Below, one piece after another: positions 57,104-64,000 of a DNA stretch of 64,000 nucleotides. The notes under the pieces are model-generated. The model was not told the DNA's origin. It ran no database searches and saw nothing but the letters and a program-made list of their open reading frames with translations. How positions within the stretch are numbered: the first letter of the stretch is position 1; every line of letters starts with the position of its first letter. Origin of the DNA: Terriglobia bacterium (lineage in GTDB: Bacteria; Acidobacteriota; Terriglobia; Acidiferrales; UBA7541). The stretch spans positions 248,001-312,000 of the forward strand of contig JAIQFB010000001.1 of the NCBI GenBank assembly GCA_020073485.1, read 5' to 3'. A program made the translations under genes and the position numbers.

Positions 57104-58815
57104 AGGGAAACCATCGCACTGCGGTCCAGATGCTTGCCGATTTCTTCTGCGAGCACGGCGCGCCTGATTTTCATGGCGGCGTTGCGCGGGAAGTCCTGGT
57201 CCCAGACGATATAGCCGCTGATTCGCTTGTAATTCAGGAGCAGCCCGTTGCGCCGGGAAATTTCAGCGCGTAAAGCGTAGTCCACCACATGGCCCGGCTC
57301 GGGACGAATCACAAGCAAAAGTTGTTCCCCGGTCATGGTGCGCTGCGGCCACACATAATTGGCCGCGAAGATGCAAAATTCTTTTACGGCTATACCTTCG
57401 TAAGTGTTTTCGATGTCCTCGGGATAGATATTTTTCCCCTCGGCGGTGACGATCATGTTTTTCTTGCGCCCGAAAAGCTGCAAGTGGCCTTCCGCGTTGA
57501 CGCGGCCCAGGTCGCCGGTCATCAGCCAGCCATCCACCAGTGTTTCCGCGGTTAATTCCGGCTCGTCGAGATAGCCCGACATCACCGTCTTGCTTCGCAC
57601 CGCCACCTCGCCTACACCGTCGGCGTCCGGCGTAATAATACGAATCTCCATCCCTCTCACGGGTCTGCCGACCGTTTCTGGCCGGAAAGGCTTGAGATCG
57701 TTGAGCGTGATCGCTGTGCACGCTTCCGTGCAGCCGTATCCGTTGTAAATCGGAATGCCGAGATCGTGAAAAAATTCCATCAAGGTCGGCTCTGTAAATG
57801 CGCCGCCCACGAGCAAGGCGCGAAGCTCCCCGCCGAACGCCTTGTGGATATCCTTCAGGAGGATTCGGCTAAGCCCGAGCCGCGGCTGCTGCTTGGTGCA
57901 CGCGCGATTCAGCGCGATTAGCAGATCGAGCACACGCCGCTTGCCCGCCGGAAGCGCCGCGAATCTCTCCTTCAATCCGCGCTGCAGATTTTTCAGGATC
58001 AGTGGCACCACCGCCATGTACGTGACTTTGTAACGGGTGAATGCCTCACGGATAAATTCCGGCCGCAGCGTTCGCAAGTGGATTACGGCGCCTCCGCCAG
58101 TAAACGGCATGATGAATCCGCCCATGAAATCGATCGCATGATTTGTGGGAATGATGCTCAGGTAACGCGAGCCAGGACAAAATGGAAACACCGGCGAGAC
58201 CGCCCCGCACTGTTCCAGATAATTTTCATGCGTCAGCACGCACCCGCGAGGATGGCCGCCGGTGCCGGACGAATACACGATGCATGCCATATCGATCCGC
58301 AAGCGAGGCCGGAATTCCGGCGCACGGTCCGCATGGAAATCTTCCCAGCGCTGGGCGCTCGCGAGATCGGCGTTCGGCGGGGCCTCCGTCACCAGTACCT
58401 TGCGCAACTGATGCTCTTGAAACGAGGGCGATTGGGTGATGGCGCGCCACAGCGGGTATTCCACGCACAGCACTTGCGCCTTGGAATGCGCCAGCAATTG
58501 CAGATGCTCGGCGGCGGAGAGTTTGTAATCGAGCGGCACGACGACGCCGCCGGAAAAAAACACGGCGTACGCCGAGATCAGCCACTTGGGCTGATTGGTC
58601 ATGATGATCGCGGCGCGGTCCCCGGCCGCAAATCCGGAATCCTGCAGAGTCGCCGCCAGCGGTTCGGCCGCCTCCTGGAATTGCCGGTAGGTGAGGCGCG
58701 ACTTCTCCCGCTCACGGTCGGCCTCGATCAGGCAGACTTCGTCCGGCCAGCGCGCAAGGGCATCGCGGAGCGCCGCTCCCAGCGATTCGTATTTCGTCAG
58801 GTCGAGCATACCCAT
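57100..58815 (-). CDS. AMP-dependent acyl synthetase/ligase (first copy)
   Basis: An ANL-superfamily enzyme of about 571 residues that activates a carboxylic acid as acyl-AMP. The P-loop is [15 protein letters not shown], with arginine in the usual lysine place; YNGYGCTEA and [11 protein letters not shown] follow, and the catalytic C-terminal lysine is in [11 protein letters not shown]. The start is one of GTG 58821, ATG 58815 or ATG 58809; none has a clear ribosome-binding site. The adjacent carrier protein suggests loading onto ACP rather than CoA (inference). Confidence 0.88.
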   Translation of the reverse strand: MGMLDLTKYESLGAALRDALARWPDEVCLIEADREREKSRLTYRQFQEAAEPLAATLQDSGFAAGDRAAIIMTNQPKWLISAYAVFFSGGVVVPLDYKLSAAEHLQLLAHSKAQVLCVEYPLWRAITQSPSFQEHQLRKVLVTEAPPNADLASAQRWEDFHADRAPEFRPRLRIDMACIVYSSGTGGHPRGCVLTHENYLEQCGAVSPVFPFCPGSRYLSIIPTNHAIDFMGGFIMPFTGGGAVIHLRTLRPEFIREAFTRYKVTYMAVVPLILKNLQRGLKERFAALPAGKRRVLDLLIALNRACTKQQPRLGLSRILLKDIHKAFGGELRALLVGGAFTEPTLMEFFHDLGIPIYNGYGCTEACTAITLNDLKPFRPETVGRPVRGMEIRIITPDADGVGEVAVRSKTVMSGYLDEPELTAETLVDGWLMTGDLGRVNAEGHLQLFGRKKNMIVTAEGKNIYPEDIENTYEGIAVKEFCIFAANYVWPQRTMTGEQLLLVIRPEPGHVVDYALRAEISRRNGLLLNYKRISGYIVWDQDFPRNAAMKIRRAVLAEEIGKHLDRSAMVSL

Positions 58816-58897
58816 TGCCACAGAGGCACACAGACACGGAGAAAAACAAGATTATAGGGGGAAATCACGGACGGAATCGCTTTATTCGGCGTGTCGA

Positions 58898-59140
58898 TCA
58901 GAGCCTCGATTGGATGCGGGAAGCCAGAGTAGAAAAGTCGCTAACGCCCTGGACTTCGTAGTCGGGCAGCTCCACGCCGAAATGATTTTCCAAGCGCGTG
59001 AGGAGTTCGAGCGCCTGCAGGCTGTCGATCCCCAGCTTCTTATAGAAATCGTCGCTGGCCTGAAGCCCGGCGCGCGGCACCTTGAAATGAGTCGCGGCCA
59101 GAGTCAGGATCTCTTCGGTCGTCTGTTCGATGGTTTTCAT
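58898..59140 (-). CDS. Acyl carrier protein
   Basis: An 80-residue acidic helical protein with the phosphopantetheine attachment site at S40 in GIDSLQALELL. The ATG at 59140 follows GGAAG; an ATG four codons earlier (59152) is possible. It sits between a crotonase and an acyl ligase and is not beside fabD or fabF, so it is probably a dedicated carrier for this cluster rather than the housekeeping ACP. Confidence 0.9.
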   Translation of the reverse strand: MKTIEQTTEEILTLAATHFKVPRAGLQASDDFYKKLGIDSLQALELLTRLENHFGVELPDYEVQGVSDFSTLASRIQSRL

Positions 59141-59191
59141 GATCGCTTCCATTTTACAGGAACAATGCGCTGTTCCGCCACGAGCGGCGCG

Positions 59192-60004
59192 TCACGGCAG
59201 ATAAGGCATCGCGTCTGTGCTCTCCACGAATTTGCGCAGAGCCTCCATCACGGCAGGCCGCGTGAAAAGCTCGCAGAAAATGTCGATCTCGCGGCGCAAT
59301 TCCTCGTCGGGAAGCGGCTTGATGAATTGTTTCGCGGCTGCCGCTGTGGTGCGGTCGAATTTCGTTGTCTGCGCGGCGGTCGCCCGCGCCAGGCGCAGGG
59401 CTTCGCCTTCGGCCGCCACCTGGCTGGCAAGTCCCACTGCCAGCGCCTTGGTCGCATTGATGCTGCGCCCGGTCAGAAGCAAATCGCGGACCACCGCGTT
59501 CCCCACATCGCGCTTCAGCCGCGGGATGCCGCCGAAGCACGGAATAATTCCCAGGCGCAATTCCGGGAAACAGAAGCGCGCCATCTTGTCCGCGACGATC
59601 AGATCGCAGGCCAGCGCCAGCTCAAAGCCTCCGCCGAAGCATACACCGTGAACCGCCGCGATGGTCGTCAGCGGCGAAGTGTCCAGCCGGTTCATCACCG
59701 CATGAATCCTCTGCAGAAAATCGCGAACTCCCTTGACGGCGGAAGCCATCTCCATCTTCTGCGCCTGCGTGTAGAGTTCGCGCAAATCCGCGCCCGCCGA
59801 AAATCCCGCTTTCTGTTTGCTGTAAATCACCAGCGCGCTGGCCTTCAATTCCAGCGCGGGCAGCATGGTGACGAAGCGTTCGAGGTCCTCGAGCATGGCG
59901 AGGCCGATTTCATTGGCCGGCGCGCGGTCCAGCGCCAGCTCGATGACGCCGTCGGTCATGTGCCAGGAAAGCGATTTGCCTTTGAATTCGTCCATTGTGT
60001 TCAT
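59192..60004 (-). CDS. Enoyl-CoA hydratase/isomerase-family protein
   Basis: A crotonase-fold enzyme of 270 residues. The oxyanion-hole segments are FSAGADLRELY and HGVCFGGGFELALACDLIVA. The usual catalytic glutamates are not both evident; the second segment has PELRLGIIPCFGG with one glutamate. It could be a hydratase, isomerase or decarboxylase acting on the carrier-bound acyl chain. The start was set at ATG 60004; 59995 is another choice. Confidence 0.85.
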   Translation of the reverse strand: MNTMDEFKGKSLSWHMTDGVIELALDRAPANEIGLAMLEDLERFVTMLPALELKASALVIYSKQKAGFSAGADLRELYTQAQKMEMASAVKGVRDFLQRIHAVMNRLDTSPLTTIAAVHGVCFGGGFELALACDLIVADKMARFCFPELRLGIIPCFGGIPRLKRDVGNAVVRDLLLTGRSINATKALAVGLASQVAAEGEALRLARATAAQTTKFDRTTAAAAKQFIKPLPDEELRREIDIFCELFTRPAVMEALRKFVESTDAMPYLP

Positions 60005-60061
60005 CAATTCATTGAGCGAGCGCGGACGCAAGAAAATCCATTCCTGTGTTCATCCGCCCCA

Positions 60062-61741
60062 TCATTCCGGTTTCGCGTACATCCCATCAATATCCTCCGC
60101 AAAACGCGCGGCGATGGCATCGCGACGCAGCTTGCCGTTGGCCGTCAGCAGGCCGTTTTCGATCGTGAACGGTTCCTTCACCCAGCGAAACGCGCGAATC
60201 TTCCGGTAATGCGGCAGTGTAGCGTTGAGTTGCTCCAATTGCGATTCGATTTCCCCGCTAGCAACTTCACCGGTGACGATTGCCGCAAGAAAGCTGCGGC
60301 CGTTGCCGACCAGCACCACTTGCTGCGCCCCGCGAATGGCGCGGACCAGTTCTTCCTCGATGGGTTCCGGCGCGATATTGTGCCCGGAATTTAGAATGAT
60401 GAGATTCTTGATTCTTCCGGTGATGCGCCAGTTTCCCTGCGCGTCCACTTCGCCCTGATCGCCGGAGTGGAACCAGCCGTCGCGCAGCACCGCGGCCGTT
60501 TGTTCCGGGCGGCGCCAGTAGCCCGGGAAAATATTCGGCCCGCGGACCAATATTTCATCGTTCTCGCCCAGTTTCATCTCGATGCCGGGAATGGCGGGCC
60601 CCACACGGCCGGGATCAATGCGCGCGGGATCGTCCATCGTGCAGATGGCCGTGGTTTCGGTGAGGCCGTAAACCTGGAGCACGCGAATTCCCAGCATCAT
60701 GAAAAAAAGCTGCGTATCGCGCGCCAGCGGAGCTGAGCCGCAAATCAGCGCGCGAAGATTCGGCCCCAGCCGCTTGCGTATGGAGGGAAAAATCACCAGA
60801 CCCGCCAGGCCCAGCCAGAAGAAATCCCACGTATGCGGGGCTTTGGCATTGACCCGCGTCCACGCCGCCGTCGCGTGATCGAAAATCCTGGCGATCATCC
60901 CGCCGCGCTTGCGAATGTTTCCCTCGACCCCCGAGCGAATGCGCTCCAGCAGCGTCGGCACGTTCAGAAAATAATTTGGCGCGGCGACGCCGATCTCCTC
61001 GGCAAGTTTCGTGAGATCCATGGACATGGTGAGAACGCTGGTCCTCGAGAGGCACGACAGCAGCAGAATCCACGACCCGGCGAAACAAAACGGCAGGTAA
61101 TGAAAGACGCGATCCGGCGTTTCGCGCGGGCCCATCAGTTGGTCGAGCCGAGCCCCGGTGCAGGAAAGCATGTGGCCGAGATTCGCCACAGTCAGCATCA
61201 CGCCTTTGGCCTCGCCGGAAGTTCCGGAAGTGTAGAGGATGGCGACCGTGTCGGTTGGTTCGAGCGCAAGGGGTGGGCCGTGCACGGGCTCAATAGATAG
61301 TGGCGTGGACGTGAACATATTTTCGAGCAGAGCCATTCGCGGCGGATCCGGCCACGCGGCCAGGATCGCATCGCGCAGCGCCGCGTCGCCGCAGCAAATG
61401 AAGTTGGGTTCGGCATCGTGCAGCATCGCGGCCAATTCCGCGGGTGCCTGGCGGGCATAGAGTGGAACGGCGATTAACCCCTCGGCGATGATCGCAAGAT
61501 CGAGCGCGGCCCAGCGGATGCTGTTGGGGGCGATCAGCGCGCAGCGATCGCCTTTTGTAAGGCCCGCGGCGCGCAAAATGGCGCGAGCGGACGCGATTTG
61601 TCCGAGCAACTCCGAACCCGTCGCGGTATTTTGCGCGGCGGCCTCGCCGGTTGGGGTCATGCCTCCCACATGTGCCTCCGCCAGGAGCACACGATCCGGC
61701 GCCGCCTGCAACCGCGAGAAAATGTTTTCGAGAAAATTCAT
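60062..61741 (-). CDS. AMP-dependent acyl synthetase/ligase (second copy, long-chain type)
   Basis: A second ANL enzyme of 559 residues, with canonical P-loop [44 protein letters not shown] and the catalytic lysine in [11 protein letters not shown]. It differs clearly from the ligase at 57100, so the two are not a recent duplication. The ATG at 61741 starts the conserved protein; the frame upstream reads through a family B repeat. It probably activates a fatty acid for the same pathway. Confidence 0.9.
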   Translation of the reverse strand: MNFLENIFSRLQAAPDRVLLAEAHVGGMTPTGEAAAQNTATGSELLGQIASARAILRAAGLTKGDRCALIAPNSIRWAALDLAIIAEGLIAVPLYARQAPAELAAMLHDAEPNFICCGDAALRDAILAAWPDPPRMALLENMFTSTPLSIEPVHGPPLALEPTDTVAILYTSGTSGEAKGVMLTVANLGHMLSCTGARLDQLMGPRETPDRVFHYLPFCFAGSWILLLSCLSRTSVLTMSMDLTKLAEEIGVAAPNYFLNVPTLLERIRSGVEGNIRKRGGMIARIFDHATAAWTRVNAKAPHTWDFFWLGLAGLVIFPSIRKRLGPNLRALICGSAPLARDTQLFFMMLGIRVLQVYGLTETTAICTMDDPARIDPGRVGPAIPGIEMKLGENDEILVRGPNIFPGYWRRPEQTAAVLRDGWFHSGDQGEVDAQGNWRITGRIKNLIILNSGHNIAPEPIEEELVRAIRGAQQVVLVGNGRSFLAAIVTGEVASGEIESQLEQLNATLPHYRKIRAFRWVKEPFTIENGLLTANGKLRRDAIAARFAEDIDGMYAKPE

Positions 61742-61749
61742 TTTGATTG

Positions 61750-61820
61750 GTGGCACAGGCTTCAGCCTGTGGGTTTTCGTCCGAGATGGCCCAATCCCCA
61801 CAGGCTGAAGCCTGCGCCAC
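61750..61820. repeat. Family B inverted repeat upstream of the second acyl ligase
   Basis: Left arm 61750-61773 (GTGGCACAGGCTTCAGCCTG...) and right arm 61797-61820 pair with one mismatch. Each arm also has the self-complementary AGGCTTCAGCCT-type core. It ends 9 bases before the ligase start codon, so it lies in the leader or between two co-directional genes. Confidence 0.85.
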
Positions 61821-61868
61821 TAAGACGCCGTCGCTTTACATTCTTGCGAATTGCAAAGTGTAAAAAAC

Positions 61869-63305
61869 TCAATTCCCGGCCGCCGCGGCCGCCGCGCCAT
61901 CATAAGTTTCAAGCAGGCGCTGGACATTCGGGCTCAACGGCGGAAGATACTCTTCCCACCCGTGCACCCCCGAGCGCACCGGAAATTCCGGATAGCACGT
62001 GTGCACCGCGCGTTCCAGGAACACGCCCATGCGCGCCATGGTCTTCAGATTGCGCACCACCGAATGCGCGATGCCGTTACGCACGCCGTCGGCGTCCGCC
62101 GCGAGGCTCTCCAGCACCACGAGCAGCTTCGCCTCCAGGTCCGGATCGTCCACGGTCAGCAGGAGATGTTCGTGGCCGCGTTCGCGCAGCAGATTCCGTA
62201 TGCGCTCGTCCATCGTGATTCCGGCGGAAGGCACCAGCCCCGGCATGGACGTCACCATGGCGTGATAGCGCGAGGAAACCAGCAAGCTGCAGCAGCGCAG
62301 GACGCTCACCAGTTCGTACATATCGTGCGCATCGGACGTGAATACCGGCGCGCCTCCGAGTTGCGGCGCAAGCGCTTCGCACGCGCGCGTATCCAGGCGT
62401 TCCATGGCCACCAGGATCGGAAACACGTCGTGCTTCGCGCGAAACGCTTTTACAGCTCCAGCGATTGATCCGAGATATTTTTGATACGCGGCGTCCACCG
62501 CCGGGCCGGAATTATGGAAGTAAACCGAACTGTAGTGGCTTTCCTTGTACGCGCCGAAGCATTTCCGTGCGATCAATTTCGCCACCGAAGGTTTTACAGG
62601 CCACCAGAAGGGATTGATCGGGCACACCGCCAGCACCGGCGTCCGCCCATCCCAACCGGCGGCGGCCAGGGCCTTACGTCCGAATTCGGCCGGGTGTGGC
62701 TCGAAGGTCCATGCGGTGTCCGTACCGAGTTCGGTGGGAACGCCAAGTTTGCTCAATATTCCCTGCGATTCCTCATTGCGCGTGATGACCAGCGAGCGGC
62801 GGCAGTAATGTGCGCACATCTTTTCGAGCATCGGATCCATGGCGCCCGCTTCTCCGCCGTAGCCGATGGAAAGTTTATTTTCGGCGGCGGCGATGCCCAG
62901 CGCGCCGATGGTCATGGTCGAAAGGGCGTTGGCGAATTTGCTCTTGAACATTGACCCTTCGCAGGCGATCACACCGTCGTACTTCCTCACTTCGCGAAAC
63001 AGGAACGGGGGAAAGATCATGGGGAGCTGCACCTGGCGGGTTCCGGAAAAATATCCGCGCGACCGTTCCGGATCGAAGGTCATCACGCTGAGGGCGACAT
63101 TTTTTTCGCCTAGCACACGCCGCACCTGCCGCAGCATTTCTTCCACGCGCACATCGGAGCCCGTATTGCGCGTGCCGTTGTAACCGGCAAACAGCAGCTT
63201 CAGCGGTTCGCCCTCCTGCCACGCCCGCCCCGCGCCGAACTTCCAGAGCGCGCGTGACATTTCGATCAGCGAGCTCGTCCAGGCTTCCAGGACGAAATCC
63301 ATCAT
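61869..63305 (-). CDS. Polysaccharide pyruvyl transferase-family protein
   Basis: The 478-residue protein fits the CsaB/polysaccharide-pyruvyltransferase fold: LLFAGYNGTRNTGSD at the start, then FPPFLFREVRKYDGVIACEGSMF, and in the second half SSRYHAMVTSMPGLVPSAGITMDERI, where the family has its R-x-H loop. The ATG overlaps the stop of the upstream gene (ATGA). Some relatives act on glycans, others probably on lipid or envelope material; the substrate here is unknown. Confidence 0.8.
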   Translation of the reverse strand: MMDFVLEAWTSSLIEMSRALWKFGAGRAWQEGEPLKLLFAGYNGTRNTGSDVRVEEMLRQVRRVLGEKNVALSVMTFDPERSRGYFSGTRQVQLPMIFPPFLFREVRKYDGVIACEGSMFKSKFANALSTMTIGALGIAAAENKLSIGYGGEAGAMDPMLEKMCAHYCRRSLVITRNEESQGILSKLGVPTELGTDTAWTFEPHPAEFGRKALAAAGWDGRTPVLAVCPINPFWWPVKPSVAKLIARKCFGAYKESHYSSVYFHNSGPAVDAAYQKYLGSIAGAVKAFRAKHDVFPILVAMERLDTRACEALAPQLGGAPVFTSDAHDMYELVSVLRCCSLLVSSRYHAMVTSMPGLVPSAGITMDERIRNLLRERGHEHLLLTVDDPDLEAKLLVVLESLAADADGVRNGIAHSVVRNLKTMARMGVFLERAVHTCYPEFPVRSGVHGWEEYLPPLSPNVQRLLETYDGAAAAAAGN

Positions 63306-64000
63306 GGATGAAGCCCTCGCGCGTCTCCCACCGCTGCGGCCGCTGCATTTTCGCCAATCCGCGCGGCCTCGCCGGGCCAATCCAGGTACGGATACGTGAA
63401 CTTGTGATCGCGGCTGAACCGCAGCAGCGGATAACAATATTTCGAGAACGGCTCCGGCTTGCGGCCCATTTCCGCCACCACGCGCGAATTTTCAAACACC
63501 GTGTCCCACACCAGGTACGGCATGAACACTTTCAGCAGCGAAGCGCTTCGGCCGATGCCGTTTCGATAGTGGGCAAGCCAGTTTACCGCGCCGGAAAAGG
63601 GGCGCTCCAGCTCCGGCCAGTACAACGGCTGCATTTTTCCTGCGGCACCCGCCAGCGCTCGCGTCAACTGGCCAAAGGTTTCCGAGCCGGTGCCCGACGA
63701 GAGGTGATAAATCTCGTGCGCCGGATTCTCTTTCTGGTGCAGCAGGACCACCGATTCCGCCACGTAATCCACGGGAACGATATCGATCCGGTCGGTCGAG
63801 CGGAACGGCAGAAACGGCAATCCGGCGAGAAAAACAAACGCGCGCACCATGTCGAATTGCGTGGTTTCCGCGCGGCGGCTGTCTCCCAACACGATGCTCG
63901 GGCGAAACACCGTTCGCGAGACGTCGGGAAGCAGTTCGCGCACCATGTGCTCGGTGAATTTTTTCGTACGCGCGTAGGGATCGTAGTCCGAGCGGTTCCA
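63302..64000 (-). CDS. NAD(P)-dependent reductase/epimerase (SDR type), 5' end cut by window
   Basis: Open to the right edge, with 232 residues visible. The first of them include YDPYARTKKFTEHM, which carries the YxxxK catalytic pair of extended SDRs. FRPSIVLGDSRRAETTQFD and DIVPVDYVAESVVLL follow, as in thioester-reductase and male-sterility-type (NAD_binding_4) enzymes that reduce acyl thioesters. With the acyl ligases and carrier protein nearby, reduction of a bound acyl chain is plausible but not proven. The N-terminal Rossmann motif lies outside. Confidence 0.82.
   Translation of the reverse strand, partial: WNRSDYDPYARTKKFTEHMVRELLPDVSRTVFRPSIVLGDSRRAETTQFDMVRAFVFLAGLPFLPFRSTDRIDIVPVDYVAESVVLLHQKENPAHEIYHLSSGTGSETFGQLTRALAGAAGKMQPLYWPELERPFSGAVNWLAHYRNGIGRSASLLKVFMPYLVWDTVFENSRVVAEMGRKPEPFSKYCYPLLRFSRDHKFTYPYLDWPGEAARIGENAAAAAVGDARGLHP

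Overview
The window is a GC-rich bacterial chromosome segment that most resembles an acidobacterium of the Terriglobia/Koribacter type. This placement is inferred from gene order (mutS2-dnaG-rpoD, tgt-yajC-secD-secF-tonB-exbB-exbD), from small secreted proteins and from abundant palindromic intergenic repeats. No rRNA or other marker is present to prove it. Both ends cut genes: mutS2 at the left and an NAD-dependent reductase/epimerase at the right.

Layout. 1-8.2 kb: mutS2, then an apparent insertion zone, then dnaG. The zone holds a peroxiredoxin, an MBL-rhodanese protein, a relic of a second mutS2 3' end and an AT-rich gene with a PD-(D/E)XK-like nuclease motif. 8.6-13 kb: rpoD, an epimerase interrupted by one amber codon, and an MFS exporter. 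13-19.3 kb: a membrane Ser/Thr kinase, a secreted protein, a zinc-ribbon protein, a cupin, and two peptide-type ABC ATPases separated by a methyltransferase. 19.4-28.1 kb: tgt, the Sec accessory genes yajC-secD-secF, a tonB-exbB-exbD-exbD energy-transduction set and a TPR lipoprotein. 28.2-34.9 kb: a CMD-family protein, rel (ppGpp), a lipoprotein, def, a peptidase-M1-like lipoprotein without its zinc site, and ridA. 35-43.3 kb: a five-gene MoxR/DUF58/VWA (Bat-like) operon. 43.3-49.7 kb: a complete urease cluster on the minus strand (ureA-B-C-E-F-G-D plus a nickel permease), with ureC carrying a +1 frameshift. 50-54.6 kb: a transporter, a dehydrogenase, a cyclase-family protein, and tRNA-Ile(GAU) with a GIY-YIG nuclease gene enclosed by a duplicated tRNA 3' end. 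54.8-64 kb: a lipid-type cluster with a CDP-alcohol phosphatidyltransferase, acyltransferase, diacylglycerol-kinase-like protein, two acyl-activating enzymes, carrier protein, crotonase, pyruvyltransferase-like protein and reductase.

Four families of dispersed palindromic repeats occur between genes. One of them also lies in frame inside the nickel-permease gene, where it encodes a 33-base (11-residue) repeated linker. The most unusual structures are the tRNA/GIY-YIG cassette with two exact 35-bp repeats, the mutS2-tail relic beside the AT-rich nuclease-like gene, the repeat domesticated as protein linker, and the carrier-protein-dependent lipid cluster at the right end. All readings are by eye; no database search was run.
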